DNA from: Thioglobus_B sp964403565
Lineage (GTDB): Bacteria > Pseudomonadota > Gammaproteobacteria > PS1 > Pseudothioglobaceae
Length of the DNA: 64,000 nucleotides
Reading direction: 5' to 3'
NCBI GenBank assembly: GCA_964403565.1
Contig: CAYOFV010000001.1
Location: 17,103-81,102, forward strand
The translations under genes were made by a program, and so were the position numbers. The notes under the pieces are model-generated. The model made no database searches and was not told the origin of the DNA. It worked only from the letters and a program-made list of their open reading frames with translations. Of the stretch, positions 42,401-51,033 are shown piece by piece (position 1 is the first letter of the stretch; each line of letters starts with the position of its first letter).

Positions 42401-42636
42401 TTATCTGGTCTTTCACCTTGAGCTAGTTTAAGCGCGCCAACAACTCTATCAACAAGTTCACTTGCAGCTTTTTTAGTAAAAGTCATTACCACTACACTTT
42501 CAGGAGAAGTGCTAACTGCTAATAACTTTAAATAACGTTGTGTAAGTAGTTCGGTTTTGCCCGAGCCTGCAGGAGCTTGAACAATAAATGATTGTGTATG
42601 ATCTAGAGCTGTTTTTCTGTTCTGCTTATCGATCAC
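39463..42636 (-). CDS. addA: AddA/RecB-like UvrD-family helicase with C-terminal nuclease motif
   Basis: 1057 residues. SF1A helicase motifs: Walker A QAPAGSGKTELL (19-30), MTFTKKAASEL (motif Ia), ILIDEFQDTS (motif II), VGDPMQSIYRFR (III), LTIHEAKGLEFDSV and YVAMTRAKKNIHLL (V/VI). Near the C-terminus ASETGNIVIDRLFIDDDVLWIIDFKTA shows the D-x(n)-D-x-K pattern of a PD-(D/E)XK nuclease. The whole resembles AddA or RecB double-strand-break repair helicases. No addB or recC is adjacent: upstream is argS (4-bp overlap). It overlaps thiE by 20 bp. Confidence 0.87.
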   Translation of the reverse strand: MIDKQNRKTALDHTQSFIVQAPAGSGKTELLTQRYLKLLAVSTSPESVVVMTFTKKAASELVDRVVGALKLAQGERPDNNDHRQVTYDLALDVLNRSNASNWDIANNPSRLKVTTIDGLSSLIINRYPYKQQLIPKGILSSSWEAQDFYQQASEQALLLIHDKDYTEVISRVLLYLDNNVNKYYSLIINMLAKRDQWLSRLYQNGVIDIDQLQSNSIRVINVHLQKLKTAASESFPQEMFDLLSANTEKKYQTLSSIPNADVDSLESWINLKELLLTNQNNWRKTLDKRNGFPSSVKEQKQEFLSIVNKIKNDNLLDLFVELDYLPDKEFSNTQISILEDISFVLKLAVAQLKILFDKENKHDFIQVALDALHAIDNRGDKVSDIALFLDYKIEHILIDEFQDTSISQFLLLERLVENWDENNGKTLFLVGDPMQSIYRFRESKVGLFLQAIKHGVAGVGLNYLRLSSNFRSSSSVIEANNNLFNTVFPSVEDITRGAISFNESKPPKADKNLYDAITYYAVEYKRYDLEAQKVVEIISADSTSESIAIIARGRAHLNEIARELKLNNIEFEALRITPLKEHIFTRDLVSLTRALLDLGDKLAWLSLLRSPWCGLVLDDLLILSKDDGNIIFDKLNDPLILEQLSPDGQNRASKFYKILSHTIGNQSRFSFVELLDYALESLIPINSLSTQEKDIRNEYLAIVDACESNYVLNMQTINSMLDELYAPSSNARVKMLTIHEAKGLEFDSVIIPGLGRAPRQNKAQLIHLHEFEDKSLLLAPTKSFKDLEDSATYKYLKRIESVQDDYELMRLLYVAMTRAKKNIHLLSCAPKGENANNKSLLNLLMCKFRCLFKDIDNTSSKLLPTSETPNISRRDALDSCNEFVDNNTESLDYQNLINTTYKSLLGTLLHKICEHKEFSVGKNSIKTRLIEFGFAQSELSTNIEIIYHLINNTKTDEKFNWLFKARESTLTEVEFASETGNIVIDRLFIDDDVLWIIDFKTASRQAGETLDQFSIRQKAKYAKQLNLYRQTLSQIYSNAINCALYCPAEQELIRIEP

Positions 42637-44342
42637 ATCTTATCTGGGCTACTAACTCCCAATAGGGTTAAACCATTAGCTATAACTTGACGAACCGCTT
42701 CAATAAGCTTGAGCCTAGATACGCGCAAATTATCATCATCAACTAAAAATTCACTATTGTTGTAATAACTATGGAATCCGCCAGCTAGATCGCGCAAATA
42801 GTAAGCTAAAACATGAGGCTCATAGTTTGTAGCAGCCGATAACAATACATCTGCAAATCTGTTTAATTCTTTAATAAGTACAAGCTCTTGCTCATTATCA
42901 AGTAGTGATAAATCATACTCGCCACTGCTTGTGTATTCTGCATTAGCTTTTTCAATAACTGAACAAATTCGTGCGTGTGCATATTGAATATAAAACACAG
43001 GGTTTTCATTAGTTTTTGATTTGGCCAAATCCAAGTCAAAATCCATATGCTGATCAGACTTGCGCAAAATATAGAAAAATCTTGCAGCATCATTCCCAAC
43101 TTCTTCTCTTAATTCTCTTAAAGTAACAAAAGATCCACTACGGGTTGACATTGCAACTTTTTCCCCGCCCCTGTATAGATTGGCAAACTGCACTAATAAA
43201 ATTTCTAATTTTTCTGGGTCGTTATCAAGAGCATTAATTGAGGCTTTTACTCTTGCGATATATCCGTGGTGATCAGCGCCCCAAATATTAATAATCTTGT
43301 CATACCCTCTAGAGAATTTTTCAAAATGATAGGCTATATCTGAAGCAAAGTAAGTATGTACACCATTATCACGAACAACTACTCTATCAAGGTCATCACC
43401 AAAATCTGTGGTCTTAAACCATAAAGCACCTTCTTTCTCATAAATATATCCAGCATCTTGCAAAGATTCAACAGTACTTTGCGAAAGGTTTGAATCAACT
43501 AACGATTGCTCAGAAAACCACTGATTATACTCAACCCCGAATTCTTGCAAATCTTCACGTATGTCGCTCAAAATTGTTTCAATTGCTAAATTAAATATAC
43601 TCTTATAGCTATCACCCAATTCTGCCTTGCAATTTATAATTAGATCATCAATATGCTTCTCTTTATCGCCACCATCTTTTTCATCAGGATGCACTCCTGT
43701 GAAAATATCTAATTTTTCAATTCCACTTACTTTTTCTGCAATAGCAAAAATATAATCGCCCTTATAGCCATTATCAGGAAATTTATTGGTTTCAATATAA
43801 CGCAGGTATACAGATGTTGCCAAAATATCCATTTGGCGTCCTGCATCATTTACGTAATATTCATTATCAACATCAAACCCTACTGCACGTAGAAGGTTAG
43901 CAACAGTCGCTCCGTATGCAGCACCACGTCCATGACCAACATGCAATGGTCCAGTTGGATTTGCTGATACGAACTCTAATAAAACTTTTTGCCCATCTCC
44001 ATATTTAGATAGTCCAAAACCTTTGCCTTGAGTTAGGATTTTTTCAATTACTTGTGTATTTGAACCTTGAGATAAAAAGAAATTAATAAACCCTGGTCCA
44101 GCTATTTCTACCTTGTCAACCTCGGCTGCATTTGGGAAATTTGCAACTATCTTTTCCGCTAATATTTTAGGAGTGCATTTAGCTTGTTTAGACAAAACCA
44201 TGGCCACGTTAGTAGCAAAATCACCTTGGGTTTTGTCTTTAGAATGATCTATCCTAATACTCTCAGGAACGCTTTCTAACACCTTGTCATTCACAAGAGT
44301 GTTTAATGCATCAGTTAATAATTGTTGTAATAATTCTTTCAT
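42633..44342 (-). CDS. argS: Arginyl-tRNA synthetase
   Basis: Class I synthetase, 569 residues (E. coli 577). N-terminal Add-1 domain; HIGH-type motif NPTGPLHVGHGRGAAYG (about 124-140); VNDAGRQMDILATSVYLRY; HTYFASDIAYHFEKF; and the degenerate KMSK-type KVAMSTRSG, which in ArgRS often lacks the canonical lysine pair. The C-terminal DALR anticodon domain is complete. It overlaps the AddA-like gene by 4 bp and follows polA by 6 bp. Confidence 0.96.
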   Translation of the reverse strand: MKELLQQLLTDALNTLVNDKVLESVPESIRIDHSKDKTQGDFATNVAMVLSKQAKCTPKILAEKIVANFPNAAEVDKVEIAGPGFINFFLSQGSNTQVIEKILTQGKGFGLSKYGDGQKVLLEFVSANPTGPLHVGHGRGAAYGATVANLLRAVGFDVDNEYYVNDAGRQMDILATSVYLRYIETNKFPDNGYKGDYIFAIAEKVSGIEKLDIFTGVHPDEKDGGDKEKHIDDLIINCKAELGDSYKSIFNLAIETILSDIREDLQEFGVEYNQWFSEQSLVDSNLSQSTVESLQDAGYIYEKEGALWFKTTDFGDDLDRVVVRDNGVHTYFASDIAYHFEKFSRGYDKIINIWGADHHGYIARVKASINALDNDPEKLEILLVQFANLYRGGEKVAMSTRSGSFVTLRELREEVGNDAARFFYILRKSDQHMDFDLDLAKSKTNENPVFYIQYAHARICSVIEKANAEYTSSGEYDLSLLDNEQELVLIKELNRFADVLLSAATNYEPHVLAYYLRDLAGGFHSYYNNSEFLVDDDNLRVSRLKLIEAVRQVIANGLTLLGVSSPDKM

Positions 44343-44348
44343 TTGTTT

Positions 44349-47078
44349 TTAGTGTGCTTGTTGCCATGAATCTCCAATTCCAACATCGACTTTTAGTGGA
44401 ATCTCTAGCGCATAAGCATTAGTCATTAGCTCTTGTATTTTATTAGCAAACTCATCCGCCTTGTCTTGTTTCACTTCAAAAACTAATTCATCATGCACCT
44501 GCATTAGCATTTTTATATCACTATTATTAGCACCAATCCAATTGTATATCTCCAGCATAGCAAGTTTGATAATATCGGCAGACGAGCCTTGCATTGGGGC
44601 ATTGATCGCTGTTCTGAGCGCATGTTGCTGCAACATTTTATTTTTGTGATTAACCTGTGGCAAATACAACCTTCTACCCATTACTGTTTCTACATAACCT
44701 TGTAATTTGGCAGATTCTTTTGTGTTTTCCATATACTGAGTAACACCTGGATACTTCTCAAAATATGTATCTATATATTCTTTAGCTTCAGTTCTAGAGA
44801 CATCAATTTGTTTGGCCAGTCCAAATGCACTCATGCCATACATAAGTCCAAAATTAATTGCCTTTGCTCGACGACGATGATCTTTTGTGACATCATCAAC
44901 CGAAACATTAAATATCTCTGATGCTGTAGCGCTGTGCACATCTATATCGTTATTAAATGCACTAAGCAAGTTATCATCACCAGATATATGCGCCATGATT
45001 CTTAGCTCGATTTGTGAATAATCTGCTGCAATAATTACATTACCCTTATCTGCGATAAAAGCACCTCTAATCTTAGAGCCCTCTTCACTGCGAATTGGAA
45101 TGTTTTGCAGGTTTGGACTTGTTGAAGATAGTCTTCCAGTAGCCGTAACAGCTTGGTGATATGATGTGTGCAGCCTATTGGTATTCACATCAATCTGCTT
45201 TGGCAAAGCCTCAAGGTAAGTTGAATTAAGTTTGGTTAGTGTTCTATAAGATAGAATCAAATCAACTAACGGATGGTCAAGCAGTTTGAGTGCTTCCTCA
45301 TTGGTAGATGGCGCACCTTTTGGCGTTTTTTTCTTTGCCTCTAGACCCAAACCTTCATCAGAAAAAAGTATTTGTTGAATTTGTTTTGGCGACTCAAGAT
45401 TAAAACTATCTCCTGCAATCTCAAATGCTTGCGATTCAATTTCTTGCATTTTCTTTACAATCTGTAACTGCCGAGAGTTTAAAGAGCCCTCATCAATCTT
45501 TACGCCATTACGCTCCATACGCACAAGAACTTTAATTAAAGGTAGTTCAATATTTTGATAAAGTTTAACCAACTTAGGATACTGGGCAATATTCTCATCC
45601 AAAACATCATTTAATAAAGCTGTCACAATAACATCTTCGCATGCGTAAGGCGCCGCCTCATTAATATTTACCTGATCAAAAGTGATTTGTTTTTTTCCGC
45701 TACCGGCAATATCACTAAATTGGATAGTAGTGTAATCTAGATAATGCTCAGCCAAATCATCCATGTTATGTCTAGATGCTACTGAATTTAATACATACGA
45801 CTTAACCATAGTGTCATCCACTATATTATTAAGATCTATATTGTAATTTGCCAAAACATGGGCGTCGTACTTTAGATTTTGCCCAATCTTGCCAATACTA
45901 TTACTTTCTAATAATGGCTTAAGATTATCCATTACATAATTAAAATCTAGTTGTTTTGGAGCATCTAGATAAGTATGAGCAACTGGTATATAAAAACTAT
46001 CTTTATCAACTAAAAACACCCATCCCACAATCTGAGCATTCATATAATCAAGTGATGTAGTCTCTAGATCTATAACAAAACTATTGGTATTCTTAAGCTT
46101 ATCCAATAGATTTAAGAAATCTTTTTCGTCAAACACTGTGGCTTGAGAATAGTCTTGAGTAATATCATTCACTTTTGTAGTTATTTCAATAGTTTCTGAT
46201 TTTGTCTCAACTATTGCTTCTGGCGGCTCAATATCGCCCAACTGCTTAAGCCACATACTAAAACCATATTCTTTGTACAGTCTGGCAAGCTCTTTTATGT
46301 TTTCACCAGGCTCATCTTCTAGAATATTACACGGAAGATCAACATCAAATTTAAGCTCAACCAGCTTATGTGAAAGGTCAAGCAAATCAAAACTATCTCG
46401 TAATTTCTCGCCCACTTTGCCTTTTATATCAGTTGCATTTGCTTTAATACCAGCTATATCTCCATATAAATCTAACCACTTAATTGCAGTTTTTGGACCA
46501 ACACTTGGAACCCCAGGGATATTATCTGCACTATCGCCAGTAAGTGCTAAAAAGTCCATAATTTGATCAGGGCGTACACCCATCTTTTCTAGAACGTTAT
46601 CATGTTCGTAAAGATTGCCCTTCATATCAACTTGCGATACGTTGTCACTAACTAACTGCATAAGGTCCTTATCACCACTAGCAATAATAGTTTTAATACT
46701 ATTTTGCTCTGCACAACGGCTTAAAGTTGCAATTACATCATCAGCTTCAACCTCGTCAACACACATAAAATGAAATCCCATTGCTCGTACAATTTCATAC
46801 AAAGGTTCGATTTGCATAATAAGCGATTCATCAGCTGGCTTTCTGTGGGCTTTATATTCTGGATAAATATCGTGCCTAAAGTTTTTACCTTTGGCGTCAA
46901 AGATAGCAATAATCTTAGCCTCAGGATATTTATTTTGCAAACGTTTTATTGCACCAACAACACCAAAAATGGCTCCTGTTGGAAAACCATCATCATTGGT
47001 AAGATTTTGCGAAAGTGTAGAGAAATAAGCTCGAAATAAAAACGCCGAACCATCTAACAAAATAAGCTTATGTGACAT
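44349..47078 (-). CDS. polA: DNA polymerase I
   Basis: 909 residues with all three PolI domains. The 5'-3' exonuclease covers about 1-290 (LLDGSAFLFRAYF, ASGDKDLMQLV, GDSADNIPGVPSVGPKTA). The 3'-5' exonuclease covers about 310-500, with the DEDD residues visible as VIDLETTSLD and GQNLKYDAHVL, so proofreading is probably active. The polymerase is C-terminal (SSTSPNLQNIPIR, AADYSQIELRIMAHISGD, KAINFGLMYGMS and MQVHDELVFEV). It heads the polA-argS-addA run. Confidence 0.97.
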   Translation of the reverse strand: MSHKLILLDGSAFLFRAYFSTLSQNLTNDDGFPTGAIFGVVGAIKRLQNKYPEAKIIAIFDAKGKNFRHDIYPEYKAHRKPADESLIMQIEPLYEIVRAMGFHFMCVDEVEADDVIATLSRCAEQNSIKTIIASGDKDLMQLVSDNVSQVDMKGNLYEHDNVLEKMGVRPDQIMDFLALTGDSADNIPGVPSVGPKTAIKWLDLYGDIAGIKANATDIKGKVGEKLRDSFDLLDLSHKLVELKFDVDLPCNILEDEPGENIKELARLYKEYGFSMWLKQLGDIEPPEAIVETKSETIEITTKVNDITQDYSQATVFDEKDFLNLLDKLKNTNSFVIDLETTSLDYMNAQIVGWVFLVDKDSFYIPVAHTYLDAPKQLDFNYVMDNLKPLLESNSIGKIGQNLKYDAHVLANYNIDLNNIVDDTMVKSYVLNSVASRHNMDDLAEHYLDYTTIQFSDIAGSGKKQITFDQVNINEAAPYACEDVIVTALLNDVLDENIAQYPKLVKLYQNIELPLIKVLVRMERNGVKIDEGSLNSRQLQIVKKMQEIESQAFEIAGDSFNLESPKQIQQILFSDEGLGLEAKKKTPKGAPSTNEEALKLLDHPLVDLILSYRTLTKLNSTYLEALPKQIDVNTNRLHTSYHQAVTATGRLSSTSPNLQNIPIRSEEGSKIRGAFIADKGNVIIAADYSQIELRIMAHISGDDNLLSAFNNDIDVHSATASEIFNVSVDDVTKDHRRRAKAINFGLMYGMSAFGLAKQIDVSRTEAKEYIDTYFEKYPGVTQYMENTKESAKLQGYVETVMGRRLYLPQVNHKNKMLQQHALRTAINAPMQGSSADIIKLAMLEIYNWIGANNSDIKMLMQVHDELVFEVKQDKADEFANKIQELMTNAYALEIPLKVDVGIGDSWQQAH

Positions 47079-47183
47079 GGCAATTATTTTACTGATTTTT
47101 CAAAAGCAAAGCGATGTTTGAGCTTTTGTTATATCAACTATAACTAGGATAAAATATTACTAATTTACTCAATATTAACTAAC

Positions 47184-47903
47184 GTGCCTAAAGCTCTTAT
47201 AAAAGCCAATAATATAAGCCTAACTCACAACGGCAAGAGCGTGCTAGACAATGTAAGTTTTGAGCTAAATCCTGGTGATTTTATTACCTTAATTGGGCCA
47301 AATGGCGCAGGTAAAAGCTCTCTAATAAAAGTTCTGCTTGGACTTATAAAACCAAATAAAGGTTCAGTGGAAAAATTTCAAAACATTAAACTTGGCTACA
47401 CTCCACAATCATTTATTCCAAATGAGTTTATTCCTATCTCGGTAATTGACTTTATTAATCTCAATCAAAAAACTAATAATAATCTTATTGAAGAAACCTC
47501 CAAACTGGTTGGTATTGAAAACCTACTAAATGCATCTTTAAAAGACCTGTCTGGCGGAGAGATGCAAAGGGTTTTGCTGGCTCGTGCGCTTATTGGCAGG
47601 CCAAATATCTTAATACTTGATGAGCCGGCACAGAATTTAGATATTAATGGGCAGATGCACCTGTACAAGCTTATTCAAGATATTCACAAACAACGAGGTT
47701 GTGCTGTACTAATGGTATCTCACGATCTTCACAGGGTTATGAAAGACTCTACACAAGTGTTATGCCTGTATCACCATATTTGTTGTATGGGGCAACCAGA
47801 ATCAATTCTAAAAGACTCTCAATTTAATGATTTATTTGCTGATCAAATGGATGATTTAATGGCAAGTTATGAACATCATCACAACCATTGTCACCAAGAC
47901 TAA
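47184..47903 (+). CDS. znuC: Zinc ABC transporter ATP-binding protein ZnuC-like
   Basis: 239 residues from a GTG start. ABC motifs: Walker A GPNGAGKSS (39-47), Q-loop YTPQSF, signature LSGGEMQRVLLARAL, Walker B ILILDEPAQNLD and the H-loop SHDLHRVMKDS. The C-terminal MASYEHHHNHCHQD tail is rich in His, as in ZnuC-type zinc importers. No znuA or znuB lies in the window, so it stands alone. The last 62 bp of the gene are duplicated 176 bp downstream. Confidence 0.9.
   Translation: MPKALIKANNISLTHNGKSVLDNVSFELNPGDFITLIGPNGAGKSSLIKVLLGLIKPNKGSVEKFQNIKLGYTPQSFIPNEFIPISVIDFINLNQKTNNNLIEETSKLVGIENLLNASLKDLSGGEMQRVLLARALIGRPNILILDEPAQNLDINGQMHLYKLIQDIHKQRGCAVLMVSHDLHRVMKDSTQVLCLYHHICCMGQPESILKDSQFNDLFADQMDDLMASYEHHHNHCHQD
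47842..47903 (+). repeat. Direct repeat copy 1: 3' end of znuC
   Basis: 62 bp coding the His-rich C-terminus and stop of znuC. It matches 48018-48079 with a single mismatch (T to A within ATGATTTAAT / ATGAATTAAT). Confidence 0.9.
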
Positions 47904-47914
47904 AGCTTGCACCC

Positions 47915-48003
47915 TGAGGCAAAACCTCCCGAATTTATTACCTTGAAATTAACAAATGTTTAGATATTGATAAAATCAAATATTGGCGTGAGGAATTGCC
48001 TCA
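47915..48003. repeat. Small inverted-repeat element between the two znuC tails
   Basis: The ends TGAGGCAAAACCTCCCG (47915-47931) and CGTGAGGAATTGCCTCA (47987-48003) are inverted repeats matching at 14 of 17 positions, bounding an 89-bp AT-rich segment. It lies between the direct repeats. Confidence 0.6.
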
Positions 48004-48017
48004 TAGACTTATTGACA

Positions 48018-48079
48018 ATCAAATGGATGAATTAATGGCAAGTTATGAACATCATCACAACCATTGTCACCAAGACTAA
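48018..48079 (+). pseudogene. Direct repeat copy 2: duplicated znuC tail fragment
   Basis: 61 of 62 bases equal the znuC 3' end, including the stop codon. The fragment has no start; the same frame stays open upstream for a short stretch reading ...KYWREELPHRLIDNQMDEL before the His-rich tail, but no initiation signal is seen. The stop abuts the fixH stop of the opposite strand, which suggests that this copy holds the original boundary. Confidence 0.65.
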
Positions 48080-48556
48080 TTACTGAACAAACATCTTAGA
48101 CGATGCTCTTTGCAGATAGTCACCTTTTACAGCCTCAACCACAACATCCCATCTACCCTTAAGTGGTAATTTCACTTTAGCCTCATATGTGCCATTACCC
48201 AAGTCATGCATAGATAGAGAAAAATCATGCTCTTTTTCTAACGGACGATAAAAATAAATAACAGTTTTAGCCCCAACTATATTGCTTTTGTTTTGTTTAC
48301 TAGTTGCTGTATATAGTTGCTCTACACCATGGGTTGCATCTTTTGGAGTGTTTAAGGTAAGCGTATATCCTTGTTTATCTAGCTGCTCTTTACTAATTAA
48401 AGTATCGCCATAACTTTGTCCACTTATATAAGCATCTTGCACTACCAGCCCAGGATGGCTTTCAATCGCAGTTATTATTCGATAGACAGTTGCTCCAACT
48501 AAAATTAAAAACAACGCCAGCATTGACATCATTATTGGTGACTTGTGTATGGTCAT
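48080..48556 (-). CDS. fixH: FixH family protein
   Basis: 158 residues with one N-terminal membrane span (about 8-28, MSMLALFLILVGATVYRIIT) and a periplasmic beta-rich domain; the YGDTLISKEQLDKQGY region, LGNGTYEAKVKLPLKGRWDVVVEA are typical of FixH. FixH is needed for cbb3-type cytochrome oxidase biogenesis, perhaps in copper handling. It follows ccoG by 2 bp, the normal ccoG-fixH order (fixG-fixH). The ccoNOPQ structural genes and ccoI/ccoS are not in the window. Confidence 0.88.
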   Translation of the reverse strand: MTIHKSPIMMSMLALFLILVGATVYRIITAIESHPGLVVQDAYISGQSYGDTLISKEQLDKQGYTLTLNTPKDATHGVEQLYTATSKQNKSNIVGAKTVIYFYRPLEKEHDFSLSMHDLGNGTYEAKVKLPLKGRWDVVVEAVKGDYLQRASSKMFVQ

Positions 48557-48558
48557 TT

Positions 48559-49956
48559 TTATCTCATAGATTTTGGAGTAAAGAACGATGAATTATAATC
48601 CAAAGTTGCTTTATCACTATTAACAATAAATGTTACGTCATTATTTTCGCCAACATTTTTTTCAAATGCAGAAAGGTAAACATAAATAGACTTAACATTT
48701 CCAGTTGGAATCATAACTGTGCCAACATCCTTAAGGATCTTTAATTCTTTAATTTCTGACTTAATGCTAACTGTTATCGGCATTTCTCCATCAGTTTTAT
48801 TCATAACTTTAAGTTCATACTTGTTACGAATTGACCCATCAGATAACTGCACAAACAGTGGTTGACGATCGTGCAAAACGTTAAGACTCATTGGTGCAAG
48901 ATTTAAAAGACCATAAGTTAAAACTGCCAAAGCTATAGTTAAAATGGTTGAATATATAATCACTCTAGGGCGTTTATACAAAGCTTTAAGTGGCTTGTTA
49001 AACTTCATCTCATCAAGAGAGGTGTAACGAATAAGACCTTTTGGCTTGTTGATCTTTTCCATCACTACATCACAAGCATCGATACATAAACCACAAGTAA
49101 TACAGCCATACTCTTGACCATTGCGAATATCTACACCAGTAGGACAAACTGCAACACACTGATTACAATCAATACAATCACCATTACCCTCAACTTGATT
49201 ACCTTTCTTCAGCTTTCCACGTGGCTCGCCTCGATAAAAATCATAGGTTGGCATAATTGTTTGTTTATCTGCCATAGCTCCTTGAATACGAGAGTATGGA
49301 CAAATCCATAAACATGATTGCTCGCGCATAAATCCAGCAAATACATATGCACCCAAAGAAATAAAAATGGTAATACCGATAGTAATAGGCGTTAAATTCC
49401 AAGTAAAGTAATCATTCCACTCTACTCCAAAATATAGCATCCAAGTAATACCAGAAAATAGGGCAATAGCTATCCATATAAGATGCTTTGTAAACTTTAT
49501 ACGTATCTTGGTGAAATTCCAAGGTGCGTTTTCTAATTTTCGACGTTTAGCCGGAGCACCTTCAACCTTCTCTTCAATAAAGGTAAAAATATCTGTCCAA
49601 ATAGTTTGGAAACAAAAATATCCACAAAATACTCTGCCTGCAACTGCAGTCATTGCTGCTAGTAAAATTGCCAAGAACAGCAGTACCATTGTTAGCATCC
49701 AAATATCTTGCGGGAAAATTGTTATATCAAATAAATGATATTGACGATTTTCTACATCAAATAGAATTGCTTGTTTGCCATTCCAAGTAACATACGGACC
49801 AAAGAAAAAAGGCGACCATACAGCAATTGCCAACCACTTAAAGTTACGAAACTTACCACCCATACGCTTAGCATGAACAGTTTTTTCACCTAAATTTTGT
49901 ACCCATTGTTCACCTTCATCATAAAGGTTTTCAACTTGAATCTTATCCTTTGCCAT
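48559..49956 (-). CDS. ccoG: cbb3 oxidase accessory protein CcoG (FixG/RdxA)
   Basis: 465 residues. Five or so membrane spans in the first half and at ~330, with the NapH-like CGYFCFQTIWTDIF motif. Two 4Fe-4S motifs follow: CIDCNQCVAVCPTG and CITCGLCIDACD. A C-terminal periplasmic Ig-like domain (about 350-465) follows the last span. CcoG reduces Cu(II) for cbb3 oxidase assembly. The gene has a perfect FNR box 63-76 nt upstream, so it is probably induced when oxygen is low. It is co-transcribed with fixH. Confidence 0.95.
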   Translation of the reverse strand: MAKDKIQVENLYDEGEQWVQNLGEKTVHAKRMGGKFRNFKWLAIAVWSPFFFGPYVTWNGKQAILFDVENRQYHLFDITIFPQDIWMLTMVLLFLAILLAAMTAVAGRVFCGYFCFQTIWTDIFTFIEEKVEGAPAKRRKLENAPWNFTKIRIKFTKHLIWIAIALFSGITWMLYFGVEWNDYFTWNLTPITIGITIFISLGAYVFAGFMREQSCLWICPYSRIQGAMADKQTIMPTYDFYRGEPRGKLKKGNQVEGNGDCIDCNQCVAVCPTGVDIRNGQEYGCITCGLCIDACDVVMEKINKPKGLIRYTSLDEMKFNKPLKALYKRPRVIIYSTILTIALAVLTYGLLNLAPMSLNVLHDRQPLFVQLSDGSIRNKYELKVMNKTDGEMPITVSIKSEIKELKILKDVGTVMIPTGNVKSIYVYLSAFEKNVGENNDVTFIVNSDKATLDYNSSFFTPKSMR

Positions 49957-50018
49957 AGTCCTATTAATAGCCTGTAATTTGTGTGCTTATAATACCATTA
50001 AAACCCTAAAGTTTTTTC

Positions 50019-50032
50019 TTGATAATAATCAA
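50019..50032. promoter_or_regulatory. FNR/ANR box upstream of ccoG
   Basis: TTGAT-AATA-ATCAA, an exact match to the FNR consensus TTGATNNNNATCAA. On the minus strand a TATTAT-type -10 at 49989-49994 puts the box centre near -43.5, close to the usual -41.5 activating position. Confidence 0.8.
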
Positions 50033-50175
50033 GATGGTGTATTCCTATGCGCATTATATAAACTTTCACCTCATTAATAAAACAAAAATAATTGATACAA
50101 ATAATCGACAAAAACGATTATTAGAGACTTTTATCTAAATACCAATGCAAAAGAGTTAACAAAATAGCTCTCTGA

Positions 50176-50181
50176 TATAAT
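50176..50181 (+). promoter_or_regulatory. Putative -10 box for dapD
   Basis: TATAAT 30 nt upstream of the dapD ATG at 50211. A small ATAATCG / CGATTAT inverted repeat lies at 50101-50121. No clear -35. Confidence 0.4.
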
Positions 50182-50210
50182 GTTCGTTTTTTCATTAATA
50201 AGAAATCAAC

Positions 50211-51026
50211 ATGCAAGATATCATTGAACAGGCTTTTGAGGACAGAGCAAATATTAATCCACAAACAGCATCTAACGAAGTAAAGCAAGCAGTTGCTGAA
50301 GCAATTCATTTAATAGACTCTGGTCAGGCTCGAGTTGCCGAACAAAAAGGTGTTGGCGATTGGGTTGTTAACGAATGGTTAAAAAAAGCTGTACTGCTAT
50401 CTTTTCGTCTAGAGGATAACGTTCCTATGTCTGGCGGATTTACTCAATATTATGATAAAGTGCCTTCAAAATTTGCCGACATGACACCAGAAGAATTTAA
50501 AGCTAGTGGCGTACGTGTTGTACCACCAGCGACTGCTCGACGTGGCTCATATATTGCTCCTGATACTGTACTTATGCCATCATATGTAAATATTGGTGCA
50601 TATGTTGATTCTGGAACTATGGTTGACACTTGGGCAACAGTTGGTTCTTGCGCGCAAATTGGTAAAAATGTTCACCTGTCAGGTGGTGTTGGTATTGGCG
50701 GTGTTCTTGAACCACTTCAAGCATCACCAACAATTATTGAAGACAATTGTTTTATCGGCGCACGTTCAGAAGTAGTTGAAGGTGTTATTGTTGAAGAGGG
50801 CTCAGTTATTTCTATGGGTGTATATATCGGCCAATCAACTAGAATATTTAATCGCGAAACTGGCGAAGTATCTTACGGTAGAGTTCCTGCTGGATCAGTT
50901 GTTGTGTCTGGAAACCTGCCTTCAAAAGATGGTAGTTATTCGCTATATTGTGCTGTAATTGTTAAGCAAGTTGATAGCAAAACCTTATCAAAAGTTGGTA
51001 TTAACGAACTACTTAGAGGCATTTAA
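50211..51026 (+). CDS. dapD: Tetrahydrodipicolinate N-succinyltransferase
   Basis: 271 residues; succinylase branch of lysine and DAP synthesis, matching lysA. N-terminal helical domain with DWVVNEWLKKAVLLSFRL, then the left-handed beta-helix of hexapeptide repeats starting near YIAPDTVLMPSYVNIGAYVD, and SCAQIGKNVHLSGGVGIGGVLEPLQ, which carries the substrate and succinyl-CoA residues. Length is normal (E. coli 274). The next gene begins 7 bp later. Confidence 0.97.
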   Translation: MQDIIEQAFEDRANINPQTASNEVKQAVAEAIHLIDSGQARVAEQKGVGDWVVNEWLKKAVLLSFRLEDNVPMSGGFTQYYDKVPSKFADMTPEEFKASGVRVVPPATARRGSYIAPDTVLMPSYVNIGAYVDSGTMVDTWATVGSCAQIGKNVHLSGGVGIGGVLEPLQASPTIIEDNCFIGARSEVVEGVIVEEGSVISMGVYIGQSTRIFNRETGEVSYGRVPAGSVVVSGNLPSKDGSYSLYCAVIVKQVDSKTLSKVGINELLRGI

Positions 51027-51033
51027 CAATTAA

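Noticed and set aside
50121..50309. 62-residue minus-strand frame upstream of and into dapD
   Set aside because: It overlaps the start of dapD and its promoter; no RBS and no recognisable protein pattern.
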